Below, piece by piece: positions 18,198-26,324 of a stretch of 43,654 nt of DNA. The notes below the pieces were generated by a model. It made no database searches. It was given only the letters and a program-made list of their open reading frames with translations, and had not been told where the DNA came from. Within the stretch, counting starts at the first letter, position 1. Every line of letters begins with the position of its first letter. The translations under genes were made by a program, and so were the position numbers. Origin of the DNA: Rhodospirillales bacterium (GTDB taxonomy: Bacteria > Pseudomonadota > Alphaproteobacteria > UBA828); the NCBI GenBank assembly GCA_028818855.1, contig JAPPMY010000092.1, positions 6,064 through 49,717 of the forward strand, read 5' to 3'.

Positions 18198-18398
18198 TCA
18201 GTGTGCCGCAGTCTCGTCCATGGCGATGAGGAACTGCGCCGGCTCGGTCTCGAAGGGCAGCTCCGCCGCCGCTTCGTCGGCCGCCTGCACCAGCAGCCCG
18301 ACAGCGTCCGCCAGGGCCTCGGCGCGCTCCTCGGCCGGTGGCCGGCAGCCCCCCGCCGCGGCCTGCGCGGTGATCAGTTCCTTGGAAATCCTGGCCAT
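18198..18398 (-). CDS. AtzG-like (DUF4089-type) small amidase partner
   Basis: 66 residues starting MARISKEL. The C-terminal segment AELPFETEPAQFLIAMDE resembles the conserved end of AtzG/GatC-like small subunits (a Phe/Pro-rich turn followed by EPA and a hydrophobic residue), and the position directly before an amidase fits. The protein would wrap around the amidase and stabilise it. The ATG at 18398 is preferred; a longer reading from 18464 would begin upstream of the predicted -10 box. The weak G-rich sequence before the start gives little extra support. Family match is by eye and only moderately certain. Confidence 0.6.
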   Translation of the reverse strand: MARISKELITAQAAAGGCRPPAEERAEALADAVGLLVQAADEAAAELPFETEPAQFLIAMDETAAH

Positions 18399-18436
18399 TC
18401 GAGCCCCCCGGACGGCGCGAAGCTGACGGAGGGACT

Positions 18437-18464
18437 TGTATACAGCACCGGGGCAGGGGTGCAA
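18437..18464 (-). promoter_or_regulatory. Promoter of the amidase operon with operator-like repeat
   Basis: On the minus strand, TTGCAC (18464-18459) and TATACA (18442-18437) are separated by 16 bases, close to the sigma-70 consensus. The spacer contains an inverted repeat GCACC-N8-GGTGC (18445-18462) that would let a repressor block polymerase. The predicted start of transcription leaves a leader of about 30 bases before the AtzG-like gene. Confidence 0.6.
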
Positions 18465-18530
18465 TATGGGCGGGCGTAATCATATGGCCGGCGAGGGCAG
18501 GGGAGCCTGCATCGAACCGGGAGCGCGCTG

Positions 18531-18740
18531 ATGGAGGCCGATCGCGACCGCACACGTCTTCTGGCCGAAGAAATGTCGGGTCTCGCCTACGCGGCGCTCG
18601 CGCGCGAGGACGTGGAGCAGGTCAAGCGGCTCCACGTTGGCTGCGGCGTGCAACACGGTCTCTCGAGGAAGCGGGCGGTCTCGGGCGCCTCTCCGCGCTG
18701 CTCTGCGCGCCGGGAAGCGCCTGAAAGGCGGACGGCATAG
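18531..18740 (+). CDS. Possible small protein, unrecognised
   Basis: 69 codons beginning MEADRDRTRLLAEEM. The first 37 residues (LLAEEMSGLAYAALAREDVEQVKRL) look like a charged amphipathic helix and could be genuine protein; the second half is Arg/Ser-rich and resembles non-coding translation. GGGAG lies 9 bases before the ATG. It may be a truncated gene or a short regulatory protein. It lies in the 363-bp gap between the amidase operon and the SnoaL-like gene, which otherwise holds only the divergent promoter. Confidence 0.25.
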   Translation: MEADRDRTRLLAEEMSGLAYAALAREDVEQVKRLHVGCGVQHGLSRKRAVSGASPRCSARREAPERRTA

Positions 18741-18761
18741 ACGGCAGGAGGAGAGGCGACA

Positions 18762-19169
18762 ATGGCAGAGAGCGAACCCAAGGAGATCGTCCGCCAGTTC
18801 CTGACGGCCATCAAAGGCGGAGACGGACAGACGATGATGAGCCTGCTCGCCGACGACGCGGTGGTCGTCCTGCCCGGCTCGTTCAAGGTCGCATGGGCCG
18901 GCCGCTGGCAGGGACGAGAGCCGATCAAGCAGTGCTTCCACGCGATCGGCGCGCTCCTCGACATCCGCGACCACACGGTGAACCTGTTGTTCGGCGAAGG
19001 CGAGCACGTGATGGTGTTGATCGACGAGACATCGGCCGCCAAGAATACCGGCCGCCTCCTCCATCAGGAGACGGCCTGGTACTTCCGCATCTCGAACGGT
19101 GCGATCGTTCATTGGCAGGCTTACGAAGATACCGAGCAGATCGCCTGGGTCTGGGACGATTCCGGCTGA
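18762..19169 (+). CDS. SnoaL/NTF2-like protein
   Basis: 135 residues. It fits the SnoaL-like NTF2 cone fold: an N-terminal helix pair (KEIVRQFLTAIKGGDGQTMMSLLADDAVVVLPG), then strands including WAGRWQGREPIKQCF and the C-terminal AWYFRISNGAIVHWQAYEDTEQI. Members are ketosteroid-isomerase-like enzymes, cyclases, or ligand-binding proteins; no catalytic Asp-His pair can be assigned here. AGGAGGAG lies shortly before the ATG. It is followed 46 bases later by a cupin gene, so the two are probably expressed together. Confidence 0.8.
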   Translation: MAESEPKEIVRQFLTAIKGGDGQTMMSLLADDAVVVLPGSFKVAWAGRWQGREPIKQCFHAIGALLDIRDHTVNLLFGEGEHVMVLIDETSAAKNTGRLLHQETAWYFRISNGAIVHWQAYEDTEQIAWVWDDSG

Positions 19170-19215
19170 GCGGCCCGCTTGCCGCCGTGAACCGCAGAGA
19201 GAGGACGAATACCGG

Positions 19216-19572
19216 ATGATGGAAGGATCGGCCGATATCCCCGGCCACGTGACGTTGGCCCAGGCGGTGACGGCTCTTGCCGAGAGTTCGGGCGGCACGT
19301 CGTACGCCCCGATGATCGACCGCGGGACGCTCCAGGTCGGTCTCTATGCGCCGCGAGGCGGGGACCCGCAGAAGCCCCATGACCAGGACGAGGTCTACGT
19401 GGTCATGAGCGGCCGGGGAGACTTCCGCAACGGCTCCCAGAGCCACGCCTTTCAGCCGGGCGACGTGCTGTTCGTGCCGGCCGGCGTCGAGCATGCGTTC
19501 GAGAACTTCAGCGACGACTTGTATGTCTGGGTCGTGTTCTACGGCCCGCCGGGCGGCGAGGCGACGGGCTGA
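19216..19572 (+). CDS. Small cupin-domain protein
   Basis: 118 residues. Single cupin barrel: motif 1 is PHDQDEVYVVMSGRG (His and Glu metal-ligand positions present) and motif 2 is PGDVLFVPAGVEHAF with the second His. It could bind a divalent metal and act as a small dioxygenase, isomerase or sensor; function unknown. The start is one of two adjacent ATGs (19216 or 19219), with GAGAGGA upstream. It ends 37 bases before ntrY, but its role is probably separate from nitrogen control. Confidence 0.82.
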   Translation: MMEGSADIPGHVTLAQAVTALAESSGGTSYAPMIDRGTLQVGLYAPRGGDPQKPHDQDEVYVVMSGRGDFRNGSQSHAFQPGDVLFVPAGVEHAFENFSDDLYVWVVFYGPPGGEATG

Positions 19573-19609
19573 GCCGGCCCGATATTGGCGGACCATGCTG
19601 TGAGCAGTC

Positions 19610-21874
19610 ATGGCTGACGAAGCGCTGATCGGGACGGAGACTGCCGGCGGCCAGGTCGCGCGCGCGGGGAAGAGCGCCTTCTGGCAGCGCTTCGCGTCGT
19701 GGTCGCGACGCCACGACGTGCCGCGCTGGCTCGCGATCGGGCTGGCGTGCGCCGCGTTGACTTGCGGCGCGATCACCTACGCCACCATGAGCGGCTCGGC
19801 GCCGTTCGCGCCCGATCCTCAGACCATCCTGATCCTGCTCAACGTCGACCTCGTGCTGCTGCTCCTGCTCGGCGCGCTGGTGGCTTCGCAGCTTGTCAGA
19901 CTCTGGATCGAACGCCGCCGCGGAGCGGCTGGCGCGCGGCTGCACACGCGGATGGCGGCGCTCTTCAGCTTTGTCGCCCTGACGCCTACGATCGTGGTCG
20001 CCGTGTTCTCGGCGCTCTTTCTGCATTTCGGGATGCAGTCGTGGTTTAGTGAGAAGGTCTCGAGCGCGATCAACCGTTCGCAGGCGGTGGTTCAGACGTA
20101 CGTGCAGGAGCAGGGCGACAATCTTCGCATCAGCACCCTGGCAGCGGCCATGGAACTCAACGGCCGGGCCTCGCATCTCGCGCGCACGCCGCAGTTCACG
20201 CCGCGACTGCTGACCGACACTGCGGCGGCGCTCTCGCTCAGCGAGGCGATCATGTTTCGCCGCAACGGAGAGATCGTTGCGCGCAACGACGTGGAATTCG
20301 CCGCGGAGATCGAGCCCATTCCCGATTGGGCCATCAACTCTGCCGAGGAAGGAAAGCTCGTCATCCTGCCGGGCGACGGCGACCGCATGCGCGCGCTGAT
20401 CAAGCTCGCCGGCTTCATCGACGTCTATCTCTACGTGGTGCGGTCCTTCCAGCCCGAAGTGGTCGATCACACGCGGCATATTCAGGCCGTGATAAGGGAC
20501 TATCAGCGCCTCGAGGACGAGCGCTACGGCATCCAGATCACCTTTGTCATCATCTTCATCCTGATTGCCCTCCTGGTCCTGCTCTCCGCAGTATGGCTGG
20601 GACTCCAGTTCGCCAACCGCATCGCCCACCCGATCGGCGGGCTCATCGCGGCTGCCGACCGCGTGCGCGCGGGCGAGCTGGCAGCGCGGGTCGAAGAACC
20701 CCCGCAGGATCACGAGATCGGCTCGCTCAGCCGGGCCTTCAATCGCATGACCGGTCAGATTCACAACCAGCAGCAGGCTTTGCAGGATGCCAATCTCGAG
20801 CTTGACGAGCGGCGGCGCTTCACCGAGGCGGTGTTGGCGGGCGTCTCTGCCGGAGTCATCGGGCTCGACGCGGACGGGAGGATCACGTTGCCCAATCCGT
20901 CGGCGCTGGCGCTGCTCGATGCGAGCGAAAGCGCCCTCACGGGCCGTGTGCTGGAGGATGCGATCCCCGAGACGGCCGACCTGCTCGCTCGCGCCCGGAC
21001 GCGGTCGCCACCCCTGGTGGAGGATCAGATCGAGCTGGTTCGTGGCGAGCACCGCCGTACCCTGCTCGTCCGCATCGTGACCGAGCGAGACGGCCACAGG
21101 ATCGACGGTTTCGTCGTGACGTTCGACGACATCAGCGCGTTGGTATCGGCCCAGCGGCGGGCCGCATGGGCCGATGTCGCGCAACGCCTCGCCCACGAAA
21201 TCAAGAACCCGCTGACGCCGATCCAGCTCTCCGCCCAGCGTCTCAGGCGCAAGTATCTCGATGAAGTCAGCACGCAGCCCGAGGTGTTCGAAGACTGCAC
21301 CGATATCATCGTTCGTCAGGTCGGCGACATTCGCGAGATGATCGATGCGTTCTCCGCCTTTGCGCGCATGCCTGCGCCCGTGCTGGAGCGGGTCGATCTG
21401 ATCGAAGTCGTCGAGCGAGCGGCAGTCCTGCACCGGCTGTCGAGCCCGGAAATAGCCTTCGACATCGAGCGAGCCGAGGACGAGGTCTATCTTGACTGCG
21501 ATGCCGGACAGATCGGCCGGGCGCTCACCAACGTGCTCAAGAACGCCATCGAGGCGATCGAAAGCAGGGACCTGGACGACAAGCCCGCCGGGCGCATCAA
21601 GATTCGCGTATGCGAAGACGAGGGCCAGTGGCGAATCGAGGTGGAGGACAACGGACCGGGCCTGCCCGAGGCCCTGCGCGGAAAGTTGACCGAACCCTAC
21701 GTCACGAACCGCGCGGACGGCACGGGCCTCGGCCTCGCCATCGTGCGAAGGATCATGGAAGATCACGGCGGCCGCCTGCTCCTGGAGAACGGAGCCGCCG
21801 GCGGCGCCCGGGTCACGCTCGTCTTCGCTGCGCCCGGGACTGAGCACGCCATACCAGAGAACGGTGAGAGCTGA
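19610..21874 (+). CDS. ntrY: NtrY-type sensor histidine kinase
   Basis: 754 residues, normal for NtrY. Four hydrophobic segments are visible: about 42-62, 74-97, 117-140 (enclosing the periplasmic sensor loop with the next) and 300-322. A HAMP linker (RIAHPIGGLIAAADRVRAGEL) follows, then a PAS domain (about 395-500), the dimerisation/phosphoacceptor helix with H529 in RLAHEIKNPLTPIQLSAQRL, and the ATPase domain with N box (NVLKNAIEAI), G1 (EDNGPGLP) and G2 (GTGLGLAIV). It signals to NtrX in control of nitrogen metabolism, redox response or the cell envelope in alphaproteobacteria. The stop overlaps the ntrX start (TGATG). The ntrB-ntrC genes that often precede it are absent here. Confidence 0.95.
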   Translation: MADEALIGTETAGGQVARAGKSAFWQRFASWSRRHDVPRWLAIGLACAALTCGAITYATMSGSAPFAPDPQTILILLNVDLVLLLLLGALVASQLVRLWIERRRGAAGARLHTRMAALFSFVALTPTIVVAVFSALFLHFGMQSWFSEKVSSAINRSQAVVQTYVQEQGDNLRISTLAAAMELNGRASHLARTPQFTPRLLTDTAAALSLSEAIMFRRNGEIVARNDVEFAAEIEPIPDWAINSAEEGKLVILPGDGDRMRALIKLAGFIDVYLYVVRSFQPEVVDHTRHIQAVIRDYQRLEDERYGIQITFVIIFILIALLVLLSAVWLGLQFANRIAHPIGGLIAAADRVRAGELAARVEEPPQDHEIGSLSRAFNRMTGQIHNQQQALQDANLELDERRRFTEAVLAGVSAGVIGLDADGRITLPNPSALALLDASESALTGRVLEDAIPETADLLARARTRSPPLVEDQIELVRGEHRRTLLVRIVTERDGHRIDGFVVTFDDISALVSAQRRAAWADVAQRLAHEIKNPLTPIQLSAQRLRRKYLDEVSTQPEVFEDCTDIIVRQVGDIREMIDAFSAFARMPAPVLERVDLIEVVERAAVLHRLSSPEIAFDIERAEDEVYLDCDAGQIGRALTNVLKNAIEAIESRDLDDKPAGRIKIRVCEDEGQWRIEVEDNGPGLPEALRGKLTEPYVTNRADGTGLGLAIVRRIMEDHGGRLLLENGAAGGARVTLVFAAPGTEHAIPENGES

Positions 21875-23337
21875 TGGCTCGCGATATCCTGATCGTCGAC
21901 GACGAGCCTCTGATCCGCAAGACCATCGCCGGCATCCTGGAGGACGGAGGCTACGCGCCGCGCGATGCGGCCGACGGCGTCAGTGCGGTCGAAGCGATCG
22001 ATTCCGGCCCCCCGCCCGCGCTCATCATTCTCGACGTCTGGCTAGAGGGAAGCGACCTCGACGGCATGGACGTTCTGGAGGCGGTGATGCACCGCCATCC
22101 CGAGGTTCCCGTCATCATGATTAGCGGCCACGGAACCATCGACACCGCCGTCGCCGCCATCAAGAAGGGCGCCTACGAGTTTATCGAGAAGCCTCTGGAT
22201 ACCGACCGTCTGCTGCTCTCAGTGACGCGCGCGCTCGAGGCCGCCGAGCTGAGGCGCGAGATTACGGAACTGAAGCTGCGGGCAGGCGAGACGAGAGAGC
22301 TGATCGGAAAATCGCCGGCAATCAGGCAGATCCGCACGGCGGTCGAGCGCGCGGCCCCGACCGACAGGCGGGTTTTCATCACCGGTCCTGCCGGGGCAGG
22401 AAAGGAAGTCGTCGCGCGCCTCATTCACAGCCAATCGAGACGATCCAAGGGGCCTTTCATCGTCGCCAACGCTGCGATGATGCGCCCCGATCACGTGGAG
22501 CTGGAGCTGTTCGGCAGCGAAGGCGACGGGCACGGCGGTATCGTCTCACGGAGGATCGGAACCTTCGAGCGCGCCCACGGCGGCACGCTCTTCTTCGACG
22601 AAATCGCCGATATGCCGTTCGAGACCCAGGGCAAGATTGCGCGCGCGCTCCAGGCTCACACGTTTGAACGCGAGGGCGGCACGCAGCAGATCGAGGTCGA
22701 TATCCGCGTCATGGCGGCGACGACGCGCGACATGGCGGCTGAAATAGAGCAGGGGCGCTTTCGGGAAGACCTGTACTGGCGTTTGCAGGTCACGCCCGTC
22801 GAGGTGCCGTCGCTCAGGGAGCGGCGCGAAGATATCCCCGAACTCGCGAGCTTCTTCATTAGGCAGGCGGCCGAGAGCGCCGGATTGCCCCCGCACGAGA
22901 TCACCGTCGACGGAATGGCCATGCTGCAATCGTTCGACTGGCCCGGCAATGTGCGCCAGCTGCGAAATTTCGTGGAATGGCTCCTCATCATGACGCCGGC
23001 TGCCGCCAATCGCCGGGTCGGCGCGGACATGATCCAGGCGGCGCTCGGCTCGGCGCCAGGGCAGCCGCAGGTTGTCCCCGGTCCTGCCGACGTGATGACG
23101 ATGCCGTTGCGCGAAGCCCGTCGATTGTTCGAACGGGACTATCTCAACGCCCAGGTCGCGCGTTTCGGCGGAAACATCTCCCGCACCGCTCAGTTCGTCG
23201 GCATGGAACGCTCGGCACTCCACCGCAAGTTGCGCTCGCTCGGAATGCTCGAGCGTGAACGGCACGGCCAAGCGACGGAGGGAGATGCCGAGATCGACGG
23301 GAGCAACGGCAGTCCCGACAAGCTGAACGGGCCATGA
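21874..23337 (+). CDS. ntrX: NtrX-type response regulator (sigma-54 activator family)
   Basis: 487 residues: a receiver domain with phosphoacceptor D54 (LIILDVW) and acidic pair D9-D10, an AAA+ domain from about residue 142 (Walker A GPAGAGKE; Walker B GGTLFFDEIADMP) and a Fis-like helix-turn-helix at the C-terminus (NISRTAQFVGMERSALHRKLRSL). The GAFTGA loop needed to contact sigma-54 is missing: the segment after ELFG reads SEGDGHGGIVSRRIGTFERA. This is known for alphaproteobacterial NtrX, which may act with sigma-70 or as a repressor. Overlaps with ntrY and trkA indicate one operon. Confidence 0.95.
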   Translation: MARDILIVDDEPLIRKTIAGILEDGGYAPRDAADGVSAVEAIDSGPPPALIILDVWLEGSDLDGMDVLEAVMHRHPEVPVIMISGHGTIDTAVAAIKKGAYEFIEKPLDTDRLLLSVTRALEAAELRREITELKLRAGETRELIGKSPAIRQIRTAVERAAPTDRRVFITGPAGAGKEVVARLIHSQSRRSKGPFIVANAAMMRPDHVELELFGSEGDGHGGIVSRRIGTFERAHGGTLFFDEIADMPFETQGKIARALQAHTFEREGGTQQIEVDIRVMAATTRDMAAEIEQGRFREDLYWRLQVTPVEVPSLRERREDIPELASFFIRQAAESAGLPPHEITVDGMAMLQSFDWPGNVRQLRNFVEWLLIMTPAAANRRVGADMIQAALGSAPGQPQVVPGPADVMTMPLREARRLFERDYLNAQVARFGGNISRTAQFVGMERSALHRKLRSLGMLERERHGQATEGDAEIDGSNGSPDKLNGP

Positions 23338-24710
23338 AGATTATCGTATGCGGTGCGGGACAGGTCGGGACCAGCATCGCCCGTCAGCTCGCGAACGAGG
23401 CGAACGACGTGACCGTGCTCGACAGTGATCGGGCGGTCGTGCAGCGGTTCGCCGACACGGTGGACGCGCGGGCAATCGTGGGCAACGCGTCGCTCCCCGA
23501 CGTGCTCGAGGAAGCGGGAGCCAGGAGCGCTGAAATGATCGTCGCCGTGACCCACTCCGACGAGGTCAACATGGTGGCCTGCCAGGTCGCCCACTCGCTC
23601 TTCGACGTGCCCGAGAAGATCGCGCGCGTGCGCCACCAGAGCTACCTGAACCCGGCCTGGGCCGACCTCTTCAGCCGGGACCACATGCCGATCGACCTGA
23701 TCATCTCGCCCGAGGTGGAGGTCGCCCGAGCCATCGAGCGCCGACTGCAGGTTCCGGGCGCCCTCGACATGCTGCCGTTCTGCGACGGGCGCGTGCGGGT
23801 GATCGCCGTGCGTTGCGAGGAAGGCTGCCCGATCATCAACACGCCGCTCCGCCAACTCACCGAGCTGTTTCCTGATCTCAACATCATGGTGATGGCGATC
23901 AGCCGTGATTCGCGCCTCATCGTGCCGCGCGGTGACGATCAGATGCTGATCGGGGACGAGGTCTACTTCGCCGTCGATTCCGAGCACGTCGCGCGCGGCA
24001 TGTCCGTCTTCGGTCACGAAGAGCCGGAGGCCCGCCGGGTGGTCATCATCGGGGGCGGAAATATCGGCTACTTCCTGACGCAGGAGCTTGAGGAGAGCCA
24101 TCCGGGGCTCGACGTGAAAGTGGTGGAGCTGCGGCCGGATCGGGCGCGCTTTCTGGCCGAACGGCTCACCCGGTCCACCATCATCGGCGGCGATGCGCTG
24201 GACCCCGAGATTTTCATCGAAATCAATATCGGGCTCGCGCAAGCGGTGATCGCCGTCTCCAACGACGACGAAGTGAACATTCTGGCGGCGCTTCTGGCCA
24301 AGCGTGCCGGCTGCCGGACCGCCATCTCCCTCGTCAACAATTCCAGCTACGGTCCGCTGATGGGAAGCCTCGGCGTCGACGTCGCCGTAAGTCCGAGAGA
24401 GTCGACGGTCTCGACGATCCTCCAGCGCATCCGGCGGGGACGCATCCTGGCGGTCCAATCGATCCGCGACGGCGCCGCCGAGGTCATCGAAGCGGAGGCG
24501 CTCGGAAGCTCCCCGATCGTGGGACAGCCGCTCGTCGAGGCCAAGCTGCCCGCCGGAATCATCGTCGGCGCGATCGTACGAGGCGACGAGGTCATCATTC
24601 CGCGCCCGAGCACGGTGATTCAGGAGCATGACCGGGTCGTCATGCTGGCGACGTCGCGCGCGGTGAGGAAGATCGAGCAAATGTTCGCCGTGAGCCTGGA
24701 ATTCTTCTGA
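23334..24710 (+). CDS. trkA: Trk potassium uptake regulatory protein TrkA
   Basis: 458 residues, full length. It comprises two tandem RCK units, each a Rossmann fold with a NAD-binding glycine motif (CGAGQVGTSIA at about 6-16; IGGGNIGYFLTQ at about 240) followed by a TrkA-C domain (GCPIINTPL and SSPIVGQPLVEAKLPAG). It is a cytoplasmic gating subunit of Trk-type K+ transporters, sensitive to NAD(H)/ATP. Its start codon overlaps the ntrX stop (ATGA). No trkH or trkG gene is in the window. Confidence 0.95.
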   Translation: MKIIVCGAGQVGTSIARQLANEANDVTVLDSDRAVVQRFADTVDARAIVGNASLPDVLEEAGARSAEMIVAVTHSDEVNMVACQVAHSLFDVPEKIARVRHQSYLNPAWADLFSRDHMPIDLIISPEVEVARAIERRLQVPGALDMLPFCDGRVRVIAVRCEEGCPIINTPLRQLTELFPDLNIMVMAISRDSRLIVPRGDDQMLIGDEVYFAVDSEHVARGMSVFGHEEPEARRVVIIGGGNIGYFLTQELEESHPGLDVKVVELRPDRARFLAERLTRSTIIGGDALDPEIFIEINIGLAQAVIAVSNDDEVNILAALLAKRAGCRTAISLVNNSSYGPLMGSLGVDVAVSPRESTVSTILQRIRRGRILAVQSIRDGAAEVIEAEALGSSPIVGQPLVEAKLPAGIIVGAIVRGDEVIIPRPSTVIQEHDRVVMLATSRAVRKIEQMFAVSLEFF

Positions 24711-24722
24711 CCGGAGGGCCGG

Positions 24723-25586
24723 ATGTCGCGCATCGCCTATGTCAACGGCCGCTACCAGCGCCACGATCTGGCGCACGTCCATGTCGAGGACAGGGGATAT
24801 CAGTTCTCGGATGGAGTCTACGAGGTCGCGGCCGTCTTCGGCGGCCGGGTAATCGACGAGGAGCCGCACCTGGATCGGCTGGAGCGCTCGCTCCGCGAAC
24901 TCAGGATGGACATGCCGATCCCGCGAAACGCGCTGAGACTCGTGACGCGTGAAGTCCTGCGCAGAAACCGGGTCCGCAACGGCATGGTTTACATGCAGGT
25001 CACACGCGGTGCCGCGACGCGGGACCATCCCTTCCCGGAAGACGCGGAAGGCGCGGTGGTCCTGACAGCGCGCGCCGTCCAATGGCCCGAGAATGCAGCC
25101 GAGGACCGCGGGGCCGACGTCGTCTCCATACCGGAGGGGCGCTGGGGCCGTTGCGACATCAAGTCCGTCTCGCTGCTCCCCAACGTGCTGGCCAAGCAGG
25201 ATGCGCGCGAGCAGGGCGCCTACGAGGCCTGGTTCGTCGATTCCGAGGGACTGGTCACGGAGGGCTCGTCAACCAACGCATGGATCGTCGATAACGCGGG
25301 CCGCGTGATAACGCGCGACCTCGAAGCGAACATCCTCGGCGGCATAACCCGCCAGACCGTCATCCGATTGGCCCGCGAGGCGGGGATCGAGGTCGTCGAG
25401 CGAGCCTTCACGCTGGCCGAAGCGCAAGCTGCGCCGGAGGCCTTCCTGACCAGCACGACATCATTCGTCCGCGCGATCGTCCGCATCGACGGCCGTCCGG
25501 TGGGCAACGGGGAACCGGGGCCGGTGACCCTGCGTTTGCGCGATATTTATCTCTCCTATTGCCGGGGCGGGCGCACAAACCGGTGA
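24723..25586 (+). CDS. dat: D-amino-acid transaminase (class IV aminotransferase)
   Basis: 287 residues, class IV PLP-dependent fold. The PLP lysine is in CDIKSVSLLPNVLAKQ, and the phosphate-binding EGSSTNAW and ILGGITRQTV motifs are present. HVEDRGYQFSDGVYEV at the N-terminus is the family signature. The enzyme interconverts D-amino acids and 2-oxo acids, giving D-Ala/D-Glu for the cell wall; the related BCAT and ADC lyase are less likely given the fold details and this conserved neighbourhood. It starts 12 bases after trkA and its stop overlaps the next start codon (GTGA). Confidence 0.9.
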   Translation: MSRIAYVNGRYQRHDLAHVHVEDRGYQFSDGVYEVAAVFGGRVIDEEPHLDRLERSLRELRMDMPIPRNALRLVTREVLRRNRVRNGMVYMQVTRGAATRDHPFPEDAEGAVVLTARAVQWPENAAEDRGADVVSIPEGRWGRCDIKSVSLLPNVLAKQDAREQGAYEAWFVDSEGLVTEGSSTNAWIVDNAGRVITRDLEANILGGITRQTVIRLAREAGIEVVERAFTLAEAQAAPEAFLTSTTSFVRAIVRIDGRPVGNGEPGPVTLRLRDIYLSYCRGGRTNR

Positions 25587-26239
25587 GAAGGCCGCGCGCC
25601 GTCCTGTTCGACTGGGACAACACGCTGGTCGTGAGCTGGGAGATCATCCACGAGAGTCTGCGGCTGACCTTCCAGGACCTGGGCCGCGAGCCCTGGAGCT
25701 TCGACCAGACCCGGAACTGGGTGCGGCGCTCGATGCGGGACTCGTTCCCCGACCTCTTCGGAACCGATGCCGCCAGGGCGGAACACCTCTTCTACAGGCA
25801 TTACCGGGCGCATCACTTGAGCCGGCTGACCCCGCTCACCGGCGCCGAAGAAACGCTGAGAGCGCTTCGTCGGAACGGCCTGCCACTCGGCGTGGTCAGC
25901 AGCAAGCAGGGCGACCTGGTGCGGGAGGAAGCAGCGCATCTGGGCTGGAACGGCTATTTCGGACGCATCGTCGGCGCCTGCGACGGACCGGTGGACAAGC
26001 CTGCGCCCGAGGCCATGGCGCTGGCGTTGGAGGGAACCGGTATCGCGGCAGGCCCGGACGTCTGGTACGTGGGCGATACCGGGATCGACGTCACCTGCGC
26101 CCGAAACGCCGGCTGCACCGCGGTGATCGTCAGCGCCGACCCGCCCCGCGACGGCGACTGTCCGCGCACGCCGGATCATCAGATTGCCGATCACGCAGGA
26201 CTTCAGGGGTTTTTTCGGCATTACGGAATCACCATATAG
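25583..26239 (+). CDS. HAD-superfamily phosphatase
   Basis: 218 residues from GTG at 25583, which overlaps the aminotransferase stop as GTGA. A TTG at 25559 is the alternative. Motif I is DWDNT with the two catalytic Asp, motif II VVSS, motif III Lys in DKPAPEA, and motif IV GDTGID. The helical cap between motifs I and II (residues about 15-85) is of the C1 type found in phosphoglycolate-phosphatase-like enzymes. Substrate unknown. It belongs to the conserved ntrYX-trkA-hfq neighbourhood. Confidence 0.88.
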   Translation: MRRPRAVLFDWDNTLVVSWEIIHESLRLTFQDLGREPWSFDQTRNWVRRSMRDSFPDLFGTDAARAEHLFYRHYRAHHLSRLTPLTGAEETLRALRRNGLPLGVVSSKQGDLVREEAAHLGWNGYFGRIVGACDGPVDKPAPEAMALALEGTGIAAGPDVWYVGDTGIDVTCARNAGCTAVIVSADPPRDGDCPRTPDHQIADHAGLQGFFRHYGITI

Positions 26240-26246
26240 TCAATAG

Positions 26247-26255
26247 TGGTATGAT
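26247..26255 (+). promoter_or_regulatory. Extended -10 promoter candidate for hfq
   Basis: TGGTATGAT, an extended -10 element (TGn plus TATGAT), lies just after the HAD gene stop. No good -35 hexamer is seen, as is normal for extended -10 promoters. Transcription would start near 26262 and give hfq a leader of about 63 bases containing the hairpin at 26280-26303. Confidence 0.45.
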
Positions 26256-26279
26256 CGTGTGGGTGTACCCGGAGCCCGG

Positions 26280-26303
26280 CCCCCAGCCTTCGGAAGGCGG
26301 GGG
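26280..26303 (+). promoter_or_regulatory. Leader hairpin upstream of hfq
   Basis: CCCCC-A-GCCTT, loop CGG, AAGGC-GGGGG: a GC-rich 10-bp stem with one bulged A, ending 21 bases before the hfq start codon and just 5' of its AAGGA ribosome-binding site. It may separate hfq from the upstream transcript or take part in control of hfq translation. No T run follows, so a standard terminator is less likely. Confidence 0.45.
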
Positions 26304-26324
26304 CAGGCAAGGATAGAGAAACAA

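Noticed and set aside
19508..21847. 779-codon open frame on the minus strand opposite ntrY
   Set aside because: It is antisense to a complete, motif-rich histidine kinase; long antisense frames are expected in GC-rich coding DNA. Its translation (Asp/Arg/His-rich) shows no domain.
23190..25082. 630-codon minus-strand frame opposite trkA and dat
   Set aside because: Antisense shadow of well-supported genes; no recognisable motifs.
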